Shown here piece by piece: positions 23,293 to 32,238 of a stretch of DNA of 35,329 nt (position 1 is its first letter; each line of letters opens with the position of its first letter). The position numbers and the translations under genes were made by a program. This stretch comes from Synergistaceae bacterium OttesenSCG-928-I11 (GTDB lineage Bacteria > Synergistota > Synergistia > Synergistales > Synergistaceae). The stretch lies in NCBI GenBank assembly GCA_030266365.1, contig JAJDHV010000010.1, positions 1 through 35,329 of the forward strand, read 5' to 3'. Under the pieces are notes generated by a model, which searched no databases, was not told where the DNA came from, and saw only the letters and a program-made list of their open reading frames with translations.

Positions 23293-25531
23293 GCAATATA
23301 GCTTGAAGGGAGCAAGGAACGTTTTTGCGGCGGCAGTCTCCGCCGCTGCGCTCCTTGCTCTTTTTGTGCTTTCGTACGAGGCGCGCTTGACGTTTCCGGA
23401 CGTTCGCGAATATGAACGTTCTATCGTCACGCTCGACCGTCATGGAGATATTCTGAATGTCCAACTTTCAGGGGACGACGAGTGGTGTATCCCGGTCTCG
23501 CTCGATAAGATGGGCGCGTGGACGGCGCTGGTCGCGGTGCAGTTGGAGGACAAGCGATTCTACGAACACCGCGGTGTGGACCTCGTCGCCATCTGTCGTT
23601 CCTTTTTTTATAATCTCAAGTCTGGGAAGGTGGTCTCCGGCGCCTCCACGATCACGACGCAGTTGATCCGCATCGCGGATCCGCAGCCACGTACTTACGC
23701 CGCCAAGTTTTCGGAATTTTGGAGAGCGATGCGCCTCGAGTCGAAGATGTCGAAGTCCGAGATTCTGGAACTCTACCTCAACCGCGCGCCATTCGGAGGA
23801 AACATCCGGGGCATCGAGGCGGCGTCGCGCATTTATTTCGACAAGAGCGCGCAATTTCTCTCGCTCTCGGAGAGCGCGCTTCTGATTTCGATCCTCCGCG
23901 CGCCGAGTCGCTATCGCCCGGATCGTCACGCCGAAGAAGCGACGGCACTTCGGGACCGTAGCCTCGCTTTGCTTCACGAACGCGAGCAGATCACAGAGGC
24001 GGCGTTCGAAATCGCCCACTCGGAGGTACCGAATAGCCGTCGATATTTTTTGCCGAAACACGCCGCAATGGCATGTGCGCACGCGGCAAACGCCAAACCA
24101 ACGACACGCGTCCGTTCGACAATCTCTTCTCCGTTGCAACGCATGCTTGAAAAGAACATGGAAAGGGCGTTGACAGTATACCCATTGCAGATCACCGGTG
24201 CGGCGATCATCGCTGACAACACCTCCGGCGAAGTTCTTGCGTATGTGGGAAACGGACGTTTGGGCACAGGGTTGCCCGGTTCTGAAGTCGACTGCGGGGA
24301 CGCAATGCGATCGCCGGGGTCGACGTTGAAACCATTCATTTATGCAGCCGCCTTCGAAAGGGGGCTGCTGACGCCCGCATCCTTGCTCGCGGATACGCCG
24401 TTGGCCTTTCATGGGAGTGCGCCAAGGAATTTCGATCTCTCATACAGAGGCCCCGTTTCAGCCCGGACTGCGCTTGCTTCCTCGCTGAACGCCCCCGCCG
24501 TTCGCGTCCTTCGCCGCCTTGGTTACGCTCAGGCAATCGAGGTTTTGCGTCGCTTCGGTTTCGCGAACATCGAGCGTGAGAGTGGGTACTACCGAGATGC
24601 GCTTGTCCTCGGTGGATGCGAGGTGACGCTTGTGGAATTGGCGTCGGCATATCGCACGCTTGCGCAGGGGGGCATTTATACGCCACTGACATGGACGCTC
24701 GATCCAGAAAAACCGAAACGGATTGCAATATCGCAAGCGGCAAGTTACCTAACGCTCGATATTTTGGAGGATACAGGACGTTTGATTCCCTTGTACCGCG
24801 ATGTCTTTGCCGAAGAAAAACGGAAGGTCGCATTCAAGACGGGGACGTCCCACGGTTTGCGAGATGCGTGGTGTGTCGGTGTAGCGGGAACTTACACCGT
24901 TGCCGTCTGGCTTGGTGTGCCCGAAGGAAAAGGGTCGGAACGGTTGGTCGGTCTCCAGACCGCGGCGCCAATCGTAATGCAGATTTTTCGAGAATTGCCG
25001 AATCCTCAGAGCGCATCATTCGAGATACCCAAAGAAGTTTTCGAGAGAACCGTTTGCGCGATATCGGGCATGTTACTGACGAGAAACTGTCTTCAGCTGA
25101 CGCGCGACATTGCCATCCGCGATGTTTCTTCGCTGGCGCTCTGCGATATGCATCAAAATATCGAGGGAAAAATCGTCACGATCTGGCCGCCCGAAATCGC
25201 GAGTTGGTCTCGAAACAGGAGCGAAAACATATCTCCTCTCTCGTCGATCAAAATCACAAAACCGTTGCCGCGTTCGAGATATCGCCTGGAAATGGGCAAA
25301 GAACATTTGTCCATTTACCTAGCCGCGGAAGGACCGCTTCCACACCACTGGTTTTTGGATGGAAAATTTTTATCCACTGATCGGAACGGCAGCGGGATAT
25401 ATATCGACGTGCCGCGCGGACATCATCTCGTGAGCGTCCTCTCCGGAGAGCAAACCGACCGCACCTCATTTGAAGTTTTGGATGTGTCGAGGCAAAAAAA
25501 GGACACCCCGATAATGGGTGTCCTCGATTGA
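23285..25531 (+). CDS. pbpC: penicillin-binding protein 1C
   Basis: A bifunctional peptidoglycan glycosyltransferase/transpeptidase-like protein of 748 residues anchored by one membrane segment (about 11-30). The GT51 domain has VQLEDKRFYEHRGVD with the catalytic Glu at 88, then GASTITTQL and LELYLNRAPFGGNIRGIEAAS. The penicillin-binding domain has S346-T-L-K349, SSLN, and K518-T-G. The C-terminal about 90 residues (PRSRYRLEMGKEHLSIYLAAEG...HHWFLDGKFL...HLVSVLSGEQ) match the BiPBP_C domain that defines PBP1C. The GTG at 23285 has AGGG six bases upstream and sits 8 bases after the A2M stop. A minus-strand terminator for yigZ is embedded in its last codons. Confidence 0.95.
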   Translation: MKQQYSLKGARNVFAAAVSAAALLALFVLSYEARLTFPDVREYERSIVTLDRHGDILNVQLSGDDEWCIPVSLDKMGAWTALVAVQLEDKRFYEHRGVDLVAICRSFFYNLKSGKVVSGASTITTQLIRIADPQPRTYAAKFSEFWRAMRLESKMSKSEILELYLNRAPFGGNIRGIEAASRIYFDKSAQFLSLSESALLISILRAPSRYRPDRHAEEATALRDRSLALLHEREQITEAAFEIAHSEVPNSRRYFLPKHAAMACAHAANAKPTTRVRSTISSPLQRMLEKNMERALTVYPLQITGAAIIADNTSGEVLAYVGNGRLGTGLPGSEVDCGDAMRSPGSTLKPFIYAAAFERGLLTPASLLADTPLAFHGSAPRNFDLSYRGPVSARTALASSLNAPAVRVLRRLGYAQAIEVLRRFGFANIERESGYYRDALVLGGCEVTLVELASAYRTLAQGGIYTPLTWTLDPEKPKRIAISQAASYLTLDILEDTGRLIPLYRDVFAEEKRKVAFKTGTSHGLRDAWCVGVAGTYTVAVWLGVPEGKGSERLVGLQTAAPIVMQIFRELPNPQSASFEIPKEVFERTVCAISGMLLTRNCLQLTRDIAIRDVSSLALCDMHQNIEGKIVTIWPPEIASWSRNRSENISPLSSIKITKPLPRSRYRLEMGKEHLSIYLAAEGPLPHHWFLDGKFLSTDRNGSGIYIDVPRGHHLVSVLSGEQTDRTSFEVLDVSRQKKDTPIMGVLD
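25494..25524 (-). terminator. terminator of the parAB-HIT-yigZ transcript, inside the pbpC end
   Basis: Perfect 8-bp arms GGACACCC (25501-25508) and GGGTGTCC (25516-25523), extendable by one A-T pair. Seven A's (25494-25500) lie on the left, which read as a T-run for minus-strand RNA. On the plus strand the hairpin is not followed by T's, so it works mainly for the minus transcript while encoding KKDTPIMGVLD of pbpC. Confidence 0.85.
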
Positions 25532-25534
25532 ATT

Positions 25535-25550
25535 TGTTTCATGTGAAACA
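25535..25550. promoter_or_regulatory. parS-like site between pbpC and yigZ
   Basis: TGTTTCATGTGAAACA differs from the consensus TGTTTCACGTGAAACA at one central base. It lies in the 22-base gap between two convergent stop codons, a place with no other evident function. Confidence 0.6.
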
Positions 25551-25553
25551 GAG

Positions 25554-26207
25554 TCAAGCTTCGAATGGCGAGACAAGAAATGAAAATGTCGATTTGGCGG
25601 ACGCGATATTTTCAAGTTCAAGCGTGATGCTGGGAAGTAAAGAATTGGGCACGATTATTTCCCCGGAAATAGACACATCGAATATCGCATTGATTGAAGA
25701 GGGCGGAATGTGGCAATGCTCCAACCGTGAAAGTATGAGGTTGTATAAATCATATGATGTTGCAAATTTGACAATCGATTTTGGTTCGTTGATCGCGATC
25801 GTTGCCTTTTCGATTGCTTCGATCGTCGCAAGGGAATAGGCGGCGATCAAACCCTTCACACCGAGCTTGATCCCCCCGTAGTATCTCGTAACGACCCCCA
25901 TGATATTTAAGAGAGAATATTTTTTCAGTGCCCCCAGTATGGGACGCCCGGCTGTGCCGGCCGGTTCCCCCGCATCCGAAGAATGTTCCAGCGGGATTCT
26001 GTCGTTGAAACGATAGGCCCAACAATAGTGCGTCGCTTTGGGAAAGGCACGATTAATCTCGTTCATTTCCCGGTCGAATTCCGCTCGGTTTTTGACAACC
26101 CGCAGGGAGGCGATGAATCTGGAACGTTGCACGGTAATTTCGTGGTCGATGGGAAATTCGATCGTATAATACTGTCCTTCTTTTAAAGATGTTGCGTCGT
26201 GCGCCAT
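25554..26207 (-). CDS. yigZ: YigZ/IMPACT family protein
   Basis: A 217-residue cytoplasmic protein. The first domain carries the UPF0029/IMPACT signature SDAGEPAGTAGRPILGALKKYSLLNIMGVVTRYYGGIKLGVKGLIAAYS (about 77-126), preceded by SRFIASL and ATHYCWAYRF. A ferredoxin-like C-terminal domain (DUF1949-type) follows. Eukaryotic IMPACT restrains GCN2 signalling; the bacterial role is unclear, with ribosome- or proline-dipeptide-related ideas in the literature. Its ATG at 26207 overlaps the HIT gene's end by 25 bases, so it is the last gene of the parA-parB-HIT-yigZ run. Confidence 0.92.
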   Translation of the reverse strand: MAHDATSLKEGQYYTIEFPIDHEITVQRSRFIASLRVVKNRAEFDREMNEINRAFPKATHYCWAYRFNDRIPLEHSSDAGEPAGTAGRPILGALKKYSLLNIMGVVTRYYGGIKLGVKGLIAAYSLATIEAIEKATIAINEPKSIVKFATSYDLYNLILSRLEHCHIPPSSINAIFDVSISGEIIVPNSLLPSITLELENIASAKSTFSFLVSPFEA

Positions 26208-26686
26208 GCGTTTGCGAGCCTTTCATATGTCGCGGAGAGTGCTTCGGGGAGCACTTTGGTTTCAGCCGTGACGGACATGAAGTTGGTATCGCCGTTCCAA
26301 CGAGGAACGACATGCAAATGTAAGTGGGCATCGATTCCAGCGCCTGCGACTTTCCCCAAATTGATCCCCATGTTAAAACCGTCCGGGTGAAGCGCTTGTT
26401 TGATTGCCTCGGTCGCGCATTGGGCGAGGTGGATCAACTCGAGAGATTCTGCCGAGGACAATGAAACGAAATCGTTCGTATGGCGATATGGAATGACCAT
26501 CAAATGACCGCTGCTATATGGATAACGGTTCATCATCACAAACGCCGTTTGCCCACGAACGAGAAGCAGATTTTCTACGTCTTTCTCCTCTTTCGAATAT
26601 TCGCAAAAAATACAATGTTCCTGTGTATTTTCTTCTCGCGGTGCATTGATATATTCTGCACGCCATGCTGCACGTAGAACATCCAT
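26183..26686 (-). CDS. HIT family nucleotide phosphorylase/hydrolase
   Basis: A 167-residue histidine-triad protein. The ATG at 26686 (MDVLRAAWRAEYI) has GGAGG eight bases upstream; the open frame before it overlaps parB and is not used. CIFC at the N-terminal end of the core, NRYPYSSGHLMVIPYRHTNDF, and the triad DAHLHLHVVPRWNGDTNFM (alternate histidines) identify the Ap4A-phosphorylase-like (AprA/HIT-B) branch. It probably cleaves dinucleoside polyphosphates or adenylylated compounds in the cytoplasm. It follows parB by 19 bases. Confidence 0.92.
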   Translation of the reverse strand: MDVLRAAWRAEYINAPREENTQEHCIFCEYSKEEKDVENLLLVRGQTAFVMMNRYPYSSGHLMVIPYRHTNDFVSLSSAESLELIHLAQCATEAIKQALHPDGFNMGINLGKVAGAGIDAHLHLHVVPRWNGDTNFMSVTAETKVLPEALSATYERLANAWRTTQHL

Positions 26687-26705
26687 TTGATTTCCTCCAC
26701 GGATG

Positions 26706-27611
26706 TTATTCCCTAGGGAATAACTCCTCACTGTTATTTTCCAGGTATTCCAGAAGCAGTTGGACCTGCCATTTTTTCAGGCCCTTGATCAGGAGACCCA
26801 TATTCTTTCGGTTCCCTGCAATGCGGACGGTCAGCTTCAGGTTTTTGTGAATCCGGTCGATCTCGTCCTGAAAATCGGTGGGCATCGCCGCTTTTCTCGG
26901 CAGGGCGGCGTCGATCTTCGCAGCGATTGCGACGTTCCGAACCAGTTGTTCGAGTTGCCGGACGCTCAAGTTTTTTTGGACGGTCGTGTTCGCGAATTCC
27001 AATATTTTTTCGACACTAGAGAGAGAAAGCAAGGCTCTTGCATGGCCCTCTGTAAGCTCGTCGTTTTCGAGCATTGCGATCACGCTCTCCGGCAGTTGAA
27101 GCAAGCGCAGCTTATTCGTCACCGCGGCGCGGCTGATTCCGATTTTTTCGGCGACTTCCTCGTGGGTGAGGGACAGCTTGGCGATCAACTCCTGAATGCC
27201 GAGCGCCACTTCGACGGTGCTTAAATCTTCGCGTTGCAGGTTTTCGACGAGTGCAAGCTCCATCGCCTGCGCATCCGTGATCTCGAGAACGCGTATGGGG
27301 ATTTCCTTCAGGCCCGCCAACTGCGCTGCACGCCAACGACGCTCGCCAGCCACGATCTGATAGCCATTCGACGAAGGACGAACCAGAACCGGTTGAATGA
27401 TGCCATGTTCCGAAATGGAATCGGCGAGGTTCTTGAGCAACTCTTCGTTTATGGTCTTTCGGGGCTGAAAGGGATTGGGGTGCAAATCGAGCGTCGCAGC
27501 CAGTGTTTGCGAAGTCGCTGTCTTTTCTTCGGGATGCAACTCTTGCGGCGCTTCGGGCGAAGCTGGAATCAGCGACGCCAGGCCCTTTCCTAACCCTCTT
27601 TGCTTTGCCAT
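26706..27611 (-). CDS. parB: chromosome-partitioning protein ParB (Spo0J)
   Basis: A 301-residue DNA-binding CTPase that loads at parS and spreads as a clamp. The N-terminal MAKQRGLGKGLASLIP is the typical ParA-contact tail. HPNPFQPRKTI, the CTP motif GERRWRAAQLAGL and ENLQRED follow, then the helix-turn-helix (LTHEEVAEKIGISRAAVTNKLRLLQLP, about 145-170) and a C-terminal dimer region. Its ATG overlaps parA by 22 bases. parS-like sites are present nearby (28420, 25535, 23277, 9075), so ligand and target lie together near the origin. Confidence 0.97.
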   Translation of the reverse strand: MAKQRGLGKGLASLIPASPEAPQELHPEEKTATSQTLAATLDLHPNPFQPRKTINEELLKNLADSISEHGIIQPVLVRPSSNGYQIVAGERRWRAAQLAGLKEIPIRVLEITDAQAMELALVENLQREDLSTVEVALGIQELIAKLSLTHEEVAEKIGISRAAVTNKLRLLQLPESVIAMLENDELTEGHARALLSLSSVEKILEFANTTVQKNLSVRQLEQLVRNVAIAAKIDAALPRKAAMPTDFQDEIDRIHKNLKLTVRIAGNRKNMGLLIKGLKKWQVQLLLEYLENNSEELFPRE

Positions 27612-28357
27612 CTCTTCAGCACCTCCTTTGTGAATTTGTTATAAGCGGTTGTACCGGGACTTGAGGCGTCGTAATACTGAATGGGCATCCCATGGCTCGG
27701 TGCTTCGCTAATCCGGACATTGCGTGGAATCTGCGTCTTGAACACTTTTTCAGCAAACCGCAGCCGAACCTCGGCGGCCACATCCTTGGAGAGCCTCGTC
27801 CTTGCGTCGTACATCGTCAACAAAAGCCCATCCAACTTCAGGGCGGCGTTCAAGTGGGAACGAACGAGGTCGATTGTGTTCATCAGCTGCGAAAGGCCCT
27901 CCAGCGCGTAGTATTCACATTGAATCGGTATGATGAGCGAGTCCGCGGCGACGAGGGAATTGAGGGTCAGCAAACCGAGCGAAGGAGGACAATCGATGAT
28001 GACGTGGTCAAATTTCGCCGTCTCGAGTGCTTTTTTCAGTCTGGTCTCGCGGCTCATCGCGGAAACCAGTTCGATTTCGGCGCCGGCAAGGTCGATGGTG
28101 GCTGGCACGACGGAAACATTCTTCCAAGGGGAGGGAATGAGGCATTCTTCCAACGGGAGGCCGTCGACGATCAGCTCATAGATACTGGCTTCCAGTGTTC
28201 CTCTCTCGATACCGATCCCACTGGTGCTGTTGCCCTGAGGGTCCATGTCCACCATGAGAACCCGTTTGCCGAGCATTCCCAGCCCCGCACAGAGGTTCAC
28301 GCACGTCGAGGTTTTACCGACCCCGCCCTTTTGATTTGCGATCGCGGTCAATTTCAA
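27590..28357 (-). CDS. parA: chromosome-partitioning ATPase ParA (Soj)
   Basis: A 255-residue deviant-Walker ATPase. The TTG at 28357 gives MKLTAIANQKGGVGKTST with the motif KGGVGKT at about 10-16, and GGAGGTG lies six bases before it; another TTG five codons earlier is embedded in that ribosome site. Walker A' DMDPQGNSTSGIG, the CPPSLGLLTLNSL region, and the QCEYYALEGLSQL segment are all typical of chromosomal Soj-type ParA. It interacts with ParB to segregate origins and may affect DnaA. It is the first gene of the minus-strand run; a parS lies 62 bases upstream of the start. Confidence 0.97.
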   Translation of the reverse strand: MKLTAIANQKGGVGKTSTCVNLCAGLGMLGKRVLMVDMDPQGNSTSGIGIERGTLEASIYELIVDGLPLEECLIPSPWKNVSVVPATIDLAGAEIELVSAMSRETRLKKALETAKFDHVIIDCPPSLGLLTLNSLVAADSLIIPIQCEYYALEGLSQLMNTIDLVRSHLNAALKLDGLLLTMYDARTRLSKDVAAEVRLRFAEKVFKTQIPRNVRISEAPSHGMPIQYYDASSPGTTAYNKFTKEVLKRWQSKEG

Positions 28358-28388
28358 ATAGCACACCTCCAAATCGATTCTTCAATTT

Positions 28389-28394
28389 ATTATA
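28389..28394 (-). promoter_or_regulatory. -10 element of parA promoter
   Basis: A perfect TATAAT on the minus strand (28394-28389), about 30 bases before the TTG of parA. The -35 is poor and would lie at about 28412-28417, directly beside the parS at 28420. ParB bound there could control the operon. Confidence 0.5.
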
Positions 28395-28419
28395 TCCCGT
28401 TTTCGTAAAAATGATACCG

Positions 28420-28433
28420 GTTTCACGTGAAAC
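28420..28433. promoter_or_regulatory. parS site upstream of parA
   Basis: The 14-base core GTTTCACGTGAAAC is a perfect palindrome that matches the core of the Bacillus-type parS; only the outermost bases differ. It is located in the parA promoter region. Confidence 0.8.
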
Positions 28434-28589
28434 GGGATTCGCGAGACTCGAAGAATTTTATTATTGTAATTTTTGTATCGACTCTCTGTTCGCGCATTTG
28501 TAAAGATATCCAAAGAATCCCGTCCGACACTGTTCAAAGTGGTATTCAGATGGTAATATCAGTGCCGTATATCGTTTTGGGGGATTGAA

Positions 28590-31500
28590 ATGCCTGTATT
28601 GAAAAGACGCACGATTGCAGTTGCTGCGGCATTCTTTTTGCTTATGCTTGTTGCGGGATTTCTTTTCCTATCCAGCAGCACATTTTATGCGGATCTCGTC
28701 GCGGGCAAGGTCGGGGATGCCTTTCAGGATATGGGCGGTTACGATCTGATGATCGGCGATCTCCGCGGGAATCCGATAACAGGCGTGGATGCCACGGGCG
28801 TTCGTATCGTTCACGACGGTGTCGAACTCGCCTCCGCGGACAGCGTGGAAATGCGTCTCGACCTTGCAAGCGTCCTTTCCTCTCCCAAACTCTCCCGCCT
28901 CTCTCTTTCCGGTCTGACGGCGGATCTCGACACGGTGTTGAATCATCTGCCAAAGAAAAAGAAGGATTCCTCCGGCCCCCCCGCACTGGAACGACTCACG
29001 CTTCACGATTCAAAAATCACATCGCCGTTCGGCGTCGTTGAGGTGCGCGATCTGACCGTCCTCTTGAGCGAAGGGCGCTACCGCGTCGACCTTCGCGGCG
29101 AATTTTTCTCCAAGCCCTTTTCGCTCAAGGCGGATATTCCCGCTTCGGATGGGGCGATGTCGCTGCGGCAGTTCGCCGCGGAGTGGAACGATATGGCGCT
29201 GGAGGCGACCGGTGCCCTCTCGCCGAGCCTCGATCTGTCGTGCAGCGCGGTCAATCTGGACATGGACTCGCTCGTGGAAGTCCTGCCGCAGTTGAAATCG
29301 ACGACGGCACAGGGATTTTATTCCGTGGAGGCGCGTTTGCGAAACGATGCCGGCCTGACAGCGACGGGCGAAATTCGATCCGGGGCGGGGCAGATCTGGC
29401 GCGTTCCCTTCGATGATTTGCGCACGGACTTCGATTACGCAGAGAATGAAATTGTGCTTCGCGACTTGAACGCCCGCCTTTTCGGTGGGGCGGCGAGCGG
29501 CGACGCGAAAATCGCATTTTCCGCAAAGTCGACGCCGACGCTTGACCTCGATTTTGTCGCGAGCAGAGTCAATACGGGCGATATGCTGGATATTTTCCCG
29601 TGGCTGGAGCACTTTGCGGGCAGTGTCGACGCTTCCTGCGACATCTCGGGGCCAATCGACGCGCTCGGTGGAACGATCCGCCTGGACGCCAAAAACGTCG
29701 CCGTATACGGCGTCAATGCCTCCAACGCGTCCCTAAACGCGCGGCTCTCGAAGTCTGCTGCATTCGCCCTTTCGTTTCGGGCAAGCGCGATGGGAGCGGC
29801 CATCCAGGGGGCAGGCGATATTGCGCTGAAACCGAATGTTCGTTTGAAATTGGATGTCGATGCATCCGGCATCTCGCTTGAAACGCTCGCCGAACGCTTT
29901 CCCCAGATTGCCGAAGCAGGCGTGGATGGCCTCGGCACGGCGAATGTCAAGATTTCCGGACCGGCGAACGCGCTTACCTTCGATGCGAGAGTCTCGTTTC
30001 CCTCCATGACGGCCATGCGGGAATATGATCTGAAGGATGTTGCGGCCGCTTTTTCCTACGGGAAAAGCGGGCTTGCCCTGACCGAAGCGAAGGCCACCTT
30101 CAACGATGCGACCCTGACCGCAGTGGGAAGCAGCACGGCAAACCTCTTGGAGGGTAGGGAAAACCTCGATTTCAATGGCAGCCTCTCGAATCTCAAATTG
30201 GAGAATTTTTCGAATCTGATACCGGCGATAGGAGAGAATCATCTTCATGGAACCGTTTCCGGGAAATGGAGCCTGGGCGGAGCGGTCGCAGACCCTCATG
30301 TGCGCGTCTCGTTGAGCGCGCCGTCACTTTCCTTGTTAAAACAGGTCGCATTGTCGAATGTCGCAGCGGAAGCGGCGTACCGCGACGGCGCGCTGGAAGT
30401 CGCGGCAGCTTCCGCGAAGATGGGGAGCGCGTCGCTCTCCGCCGCGGGAGAGATCGTTCTTCCGATGAAAGACAAAACGCTCGCATATAACATAAAGGGT
30501 TCTTTCGACGACCTGAACCCGGAGGATTTTGTCAAAATGGGATTTGTTTCCGCGGACCTGTCGGGCGACCTCGCCGGTGATTTTCGCGTGTGGAGCGAGC
30601 ATGGCGAGACGCCCTCGGTCAGGGTTTTCTTCAAGGATTCACACGTTGTCTACTCCAAGATTTTCGACGTTTCAAATCTTAGAGGTTCTCTCACCCTGCG
30701 CGATGGAAACTTGCATCTGGATCGCTTGAGAACGGTGATCAATACCGGATATATCAGTGTCACGGGCACCGTTGGAAATATCGTGGACAAAGAATTTGCC
30801 CTGGAAAAAATCCCGCTGGACCTCGATGTATCGATTGCGAGTGCGGACATTGGACGAATCTCGCGTCTCTTCATGCCCGACTCGAAAGGCTATCAGGGCG
30901 TGCTCACGGGGAGTGCGGACATCAAGGGGAGTGCCGCGGATCCCCGATTCAGAGGCGACGCTTCTCTCTCCGGTGTGCGCGCTTTCGGCTTGTTCCTCCC
31001 CATCGTTCGGATCAACGATGTGTCCGGAAGTTTGAACGAAATCCAATTTCCGCGCGTGAGGGCGATCGTCGGGCGTGGTGTGATCAACGGGCACGGATCT
31101 TTGCGCAAAACGACCGATTGGAGCGCAAGCGTCGAGGCGAGTGGTCGCAGCGTCGACATTCGCAGTCTCACCTTCTCGCTCGATCGTGGGGTGCGCAGGG
31201 GGATCGAAGGCACGCTGGACTTCGATTTCAAGGGGGATGGGTGGCTTCATTCCTTCGAGGGAGGCGGCGAGGTTCGCGTTCCCACATTCAGCGCGATGGG
31301 AATCCACATCACCGACTTCAGTGCGCCGTTCTGGGTGAACGAAGGGTATGTGCTGATCGAAGATTCCAGCGCAAAGGGGTATGGCGGCATTTTAAAGGCC
31401 CAGGTGGCGAAGGATCTCATGCTCTCGAACTGGGGCGGCAGGGTCGAGATCCTGAGCGCGGATTTCGCCTCGGTGCTCAAAGATCTCATGCCGAACGCCG

Positions 31501-32231
31501 AAGGGACCATCTCCGGCAGCGCGGATTTGACGCTGCGAATCGAAGGGGACTCGACCCGAACCAGTATGCAGGACGGCAGCGGCACTTTTGTGATTCACAA
31601 CGGCGAAATCTCCGGCTTCCCCGGAACGGAAGCCGTCTCGAGCATCATCGGGGGCAGGCCGTTGCGTTTCAGCTCGGCCGCCTTCCCGTTCAGCATCGAC
31701 GGAAAAACCCTGTACCTTCTTCCCGGCACCCGCGTGTCTGCGCCCAGCGACGATCCCGTTTTCAAATACATCATGGCGGACGGAAGCATCGTCATCGAGG
31801 AGAAAAAAATTTCCCTCTCCTGTCTTGGAAACGTCAACGTTCGAGCGCTCAATTCGTTTATCGGCGGATTGCAGAGCCTGGTATCCGCCGTGATGGACAA
31901 TAAGGGAAATACCGATGCCCTCCTGCAAAATTTTCTGGGAGGGGCGCTTTCCGGGTTTTCGCGAAACGAGTTTCGCGACGTCAGTCTCATTGTCAAGGGG
32001 ACGCCCGACGACCTCAATTTCGAGGGTATTGAAATCTCGCAGCCGATGACGTTCGACACAAAGCCCGAAGCGCTGAATCAAGCGACCAGTGGACGCGAAA
32101 CCGAAGAAGAGCGTTTCCGTTTGAAAGTCGAAATTCCCGTGGGACCCGGCGGCGGTCATGGAAGCAATGTCGGCGGCCAGGTCGGTGGTCAGGTTTTCGA
32201 GCAGGCGATCAAGAGTCTCTTCTCGTTCTGA
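28590..32231 (+). CDS. AsmA/TamB-like large envelope protein
   Basis: A 1213-residue protein with one N-terminal membrane anchor (about 8-29, AVAAAFFLLMLVAGFLFLSS). The rest is a long series of alternating beta-strand segments, many with the AsmA-type pattern (LSLSGLTADLDT, GAGDIALKPNVRLKLDVDASGI, GVLTGSADIKGSAADPRFRGDASLSGVRAFG, AEGTISGSADLTLRIEG). The region GTFVIHNGEISGFPGTEAVSSIIGGRPLRFSSAAFPFSIDGKTLYL near 1005-1050 resembles AsmA C-terminal (AsmA_2) segments. AsmA/TamB/YhdP proteins form hydrophobic grooves that carry phospholipids between inner and outer membrane; that role is inferred. GGGGGA precedes the ATG. It supports a diderm host. The terminator is inside the convergent fecCD-like gene. 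Confidence 0.8.
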   Translation: MPVLKRRTIAVAAAFFLLMLVAGFLFLSSSTFYADLVAGKVGDAFQDMGGYDLMIGDLRGNPITGVDATGVRIVHDGVELASADSVEMRLDLASVLSSPKLSRLSLSGLTADLDTVLNHLPKKKKDSSGPPALERLTLHDSKITSPFGVVEVRDLTVLLSEGRYRVDLRGEFFSKPFSLKADIPASDGAMSLRQFAAEWNDMALEATGALSPSLDLSCSAVNLDMDSLVEVLPQLKSTTAQGFYSVEARLRNDAGLTATGEIRSGAGQIWRVPFDDLRTDFDYAENEIVLRDLNARLFGGAASGDAKIAFSAKSTPTLDLDFVASRVNTGDMLDIFPWLEHFAGSVDASCDISGPIDALGGTIRLDAKNVAVYGVNASNASLNARLSKSAAFALSFRASAMGAAIQGAGDIALKPNVRLKLDVDASGISLETLAERFPQIAEAGVDGLGTANVKISGPANALTFDARVSFPSMTAMREYDLKDVAAAFSYGKSGLALTEAKATFNDATLTAVGSSTANLLEGRENLDFNGSLSNLKLENFSNLIPAIGENHLHGTVSGKWSLGGAVADPHVRVSLSAPSLSLLKQVALSNVAAEAAYRDGALEVAAASAKMGSASLSAAGEIVLPMKDKTLAYNIKGSFDDLNPEDFVKMGFVSADLSGDLAGDFRVWSEHGETPSVRVFFKDSHVVYSKIFDVSNLRGSLTLRDGNLHLDRLRTVINTGYISVTGTVGNIVDKEFALEKIPLDLDVSIASADIGRISRLFMPDSKGYQGVLTGSADIKGSAADPRFRGDASLSGVRAFGLFLPIVRINDVSGSLNEIQFPRVRAIVGRGVINGHGSLRKTTDWSASVEASGRSVDIRSLTFSLDRGVRRGIEGTLDFDFKGDGWLHSFEGGGEVRVPTFSAMGIHITDFSAPFWVNEGYVLIEDSSAKGYGGILKAQVAKDLMLSNWGGRVEILSADFASVLKDLMPNAEGTISGSADLTLRIEGDSTRTSMQDGSGTFVIHNGEISGFPGTEAVSSIIGGRPLRFSSAAFPFSIDGKTLYLLPGTRVSAPSDDPVFKYIMADGSIVIEEKKISLSCLGNVNVRALNSFIGGLQSLVSAVMDNKGNTDALLQNFLGGALSGFSRNEFRDVSLIVKGTPDDLNFEGIEISQPMTFDTKPEALNQATSGRETEEERFRLKVEIPVGPGGGHGSNVGGQVGGQVFEQAIKSLFSF

Positions 32232-32238
32232 TTTGCAA

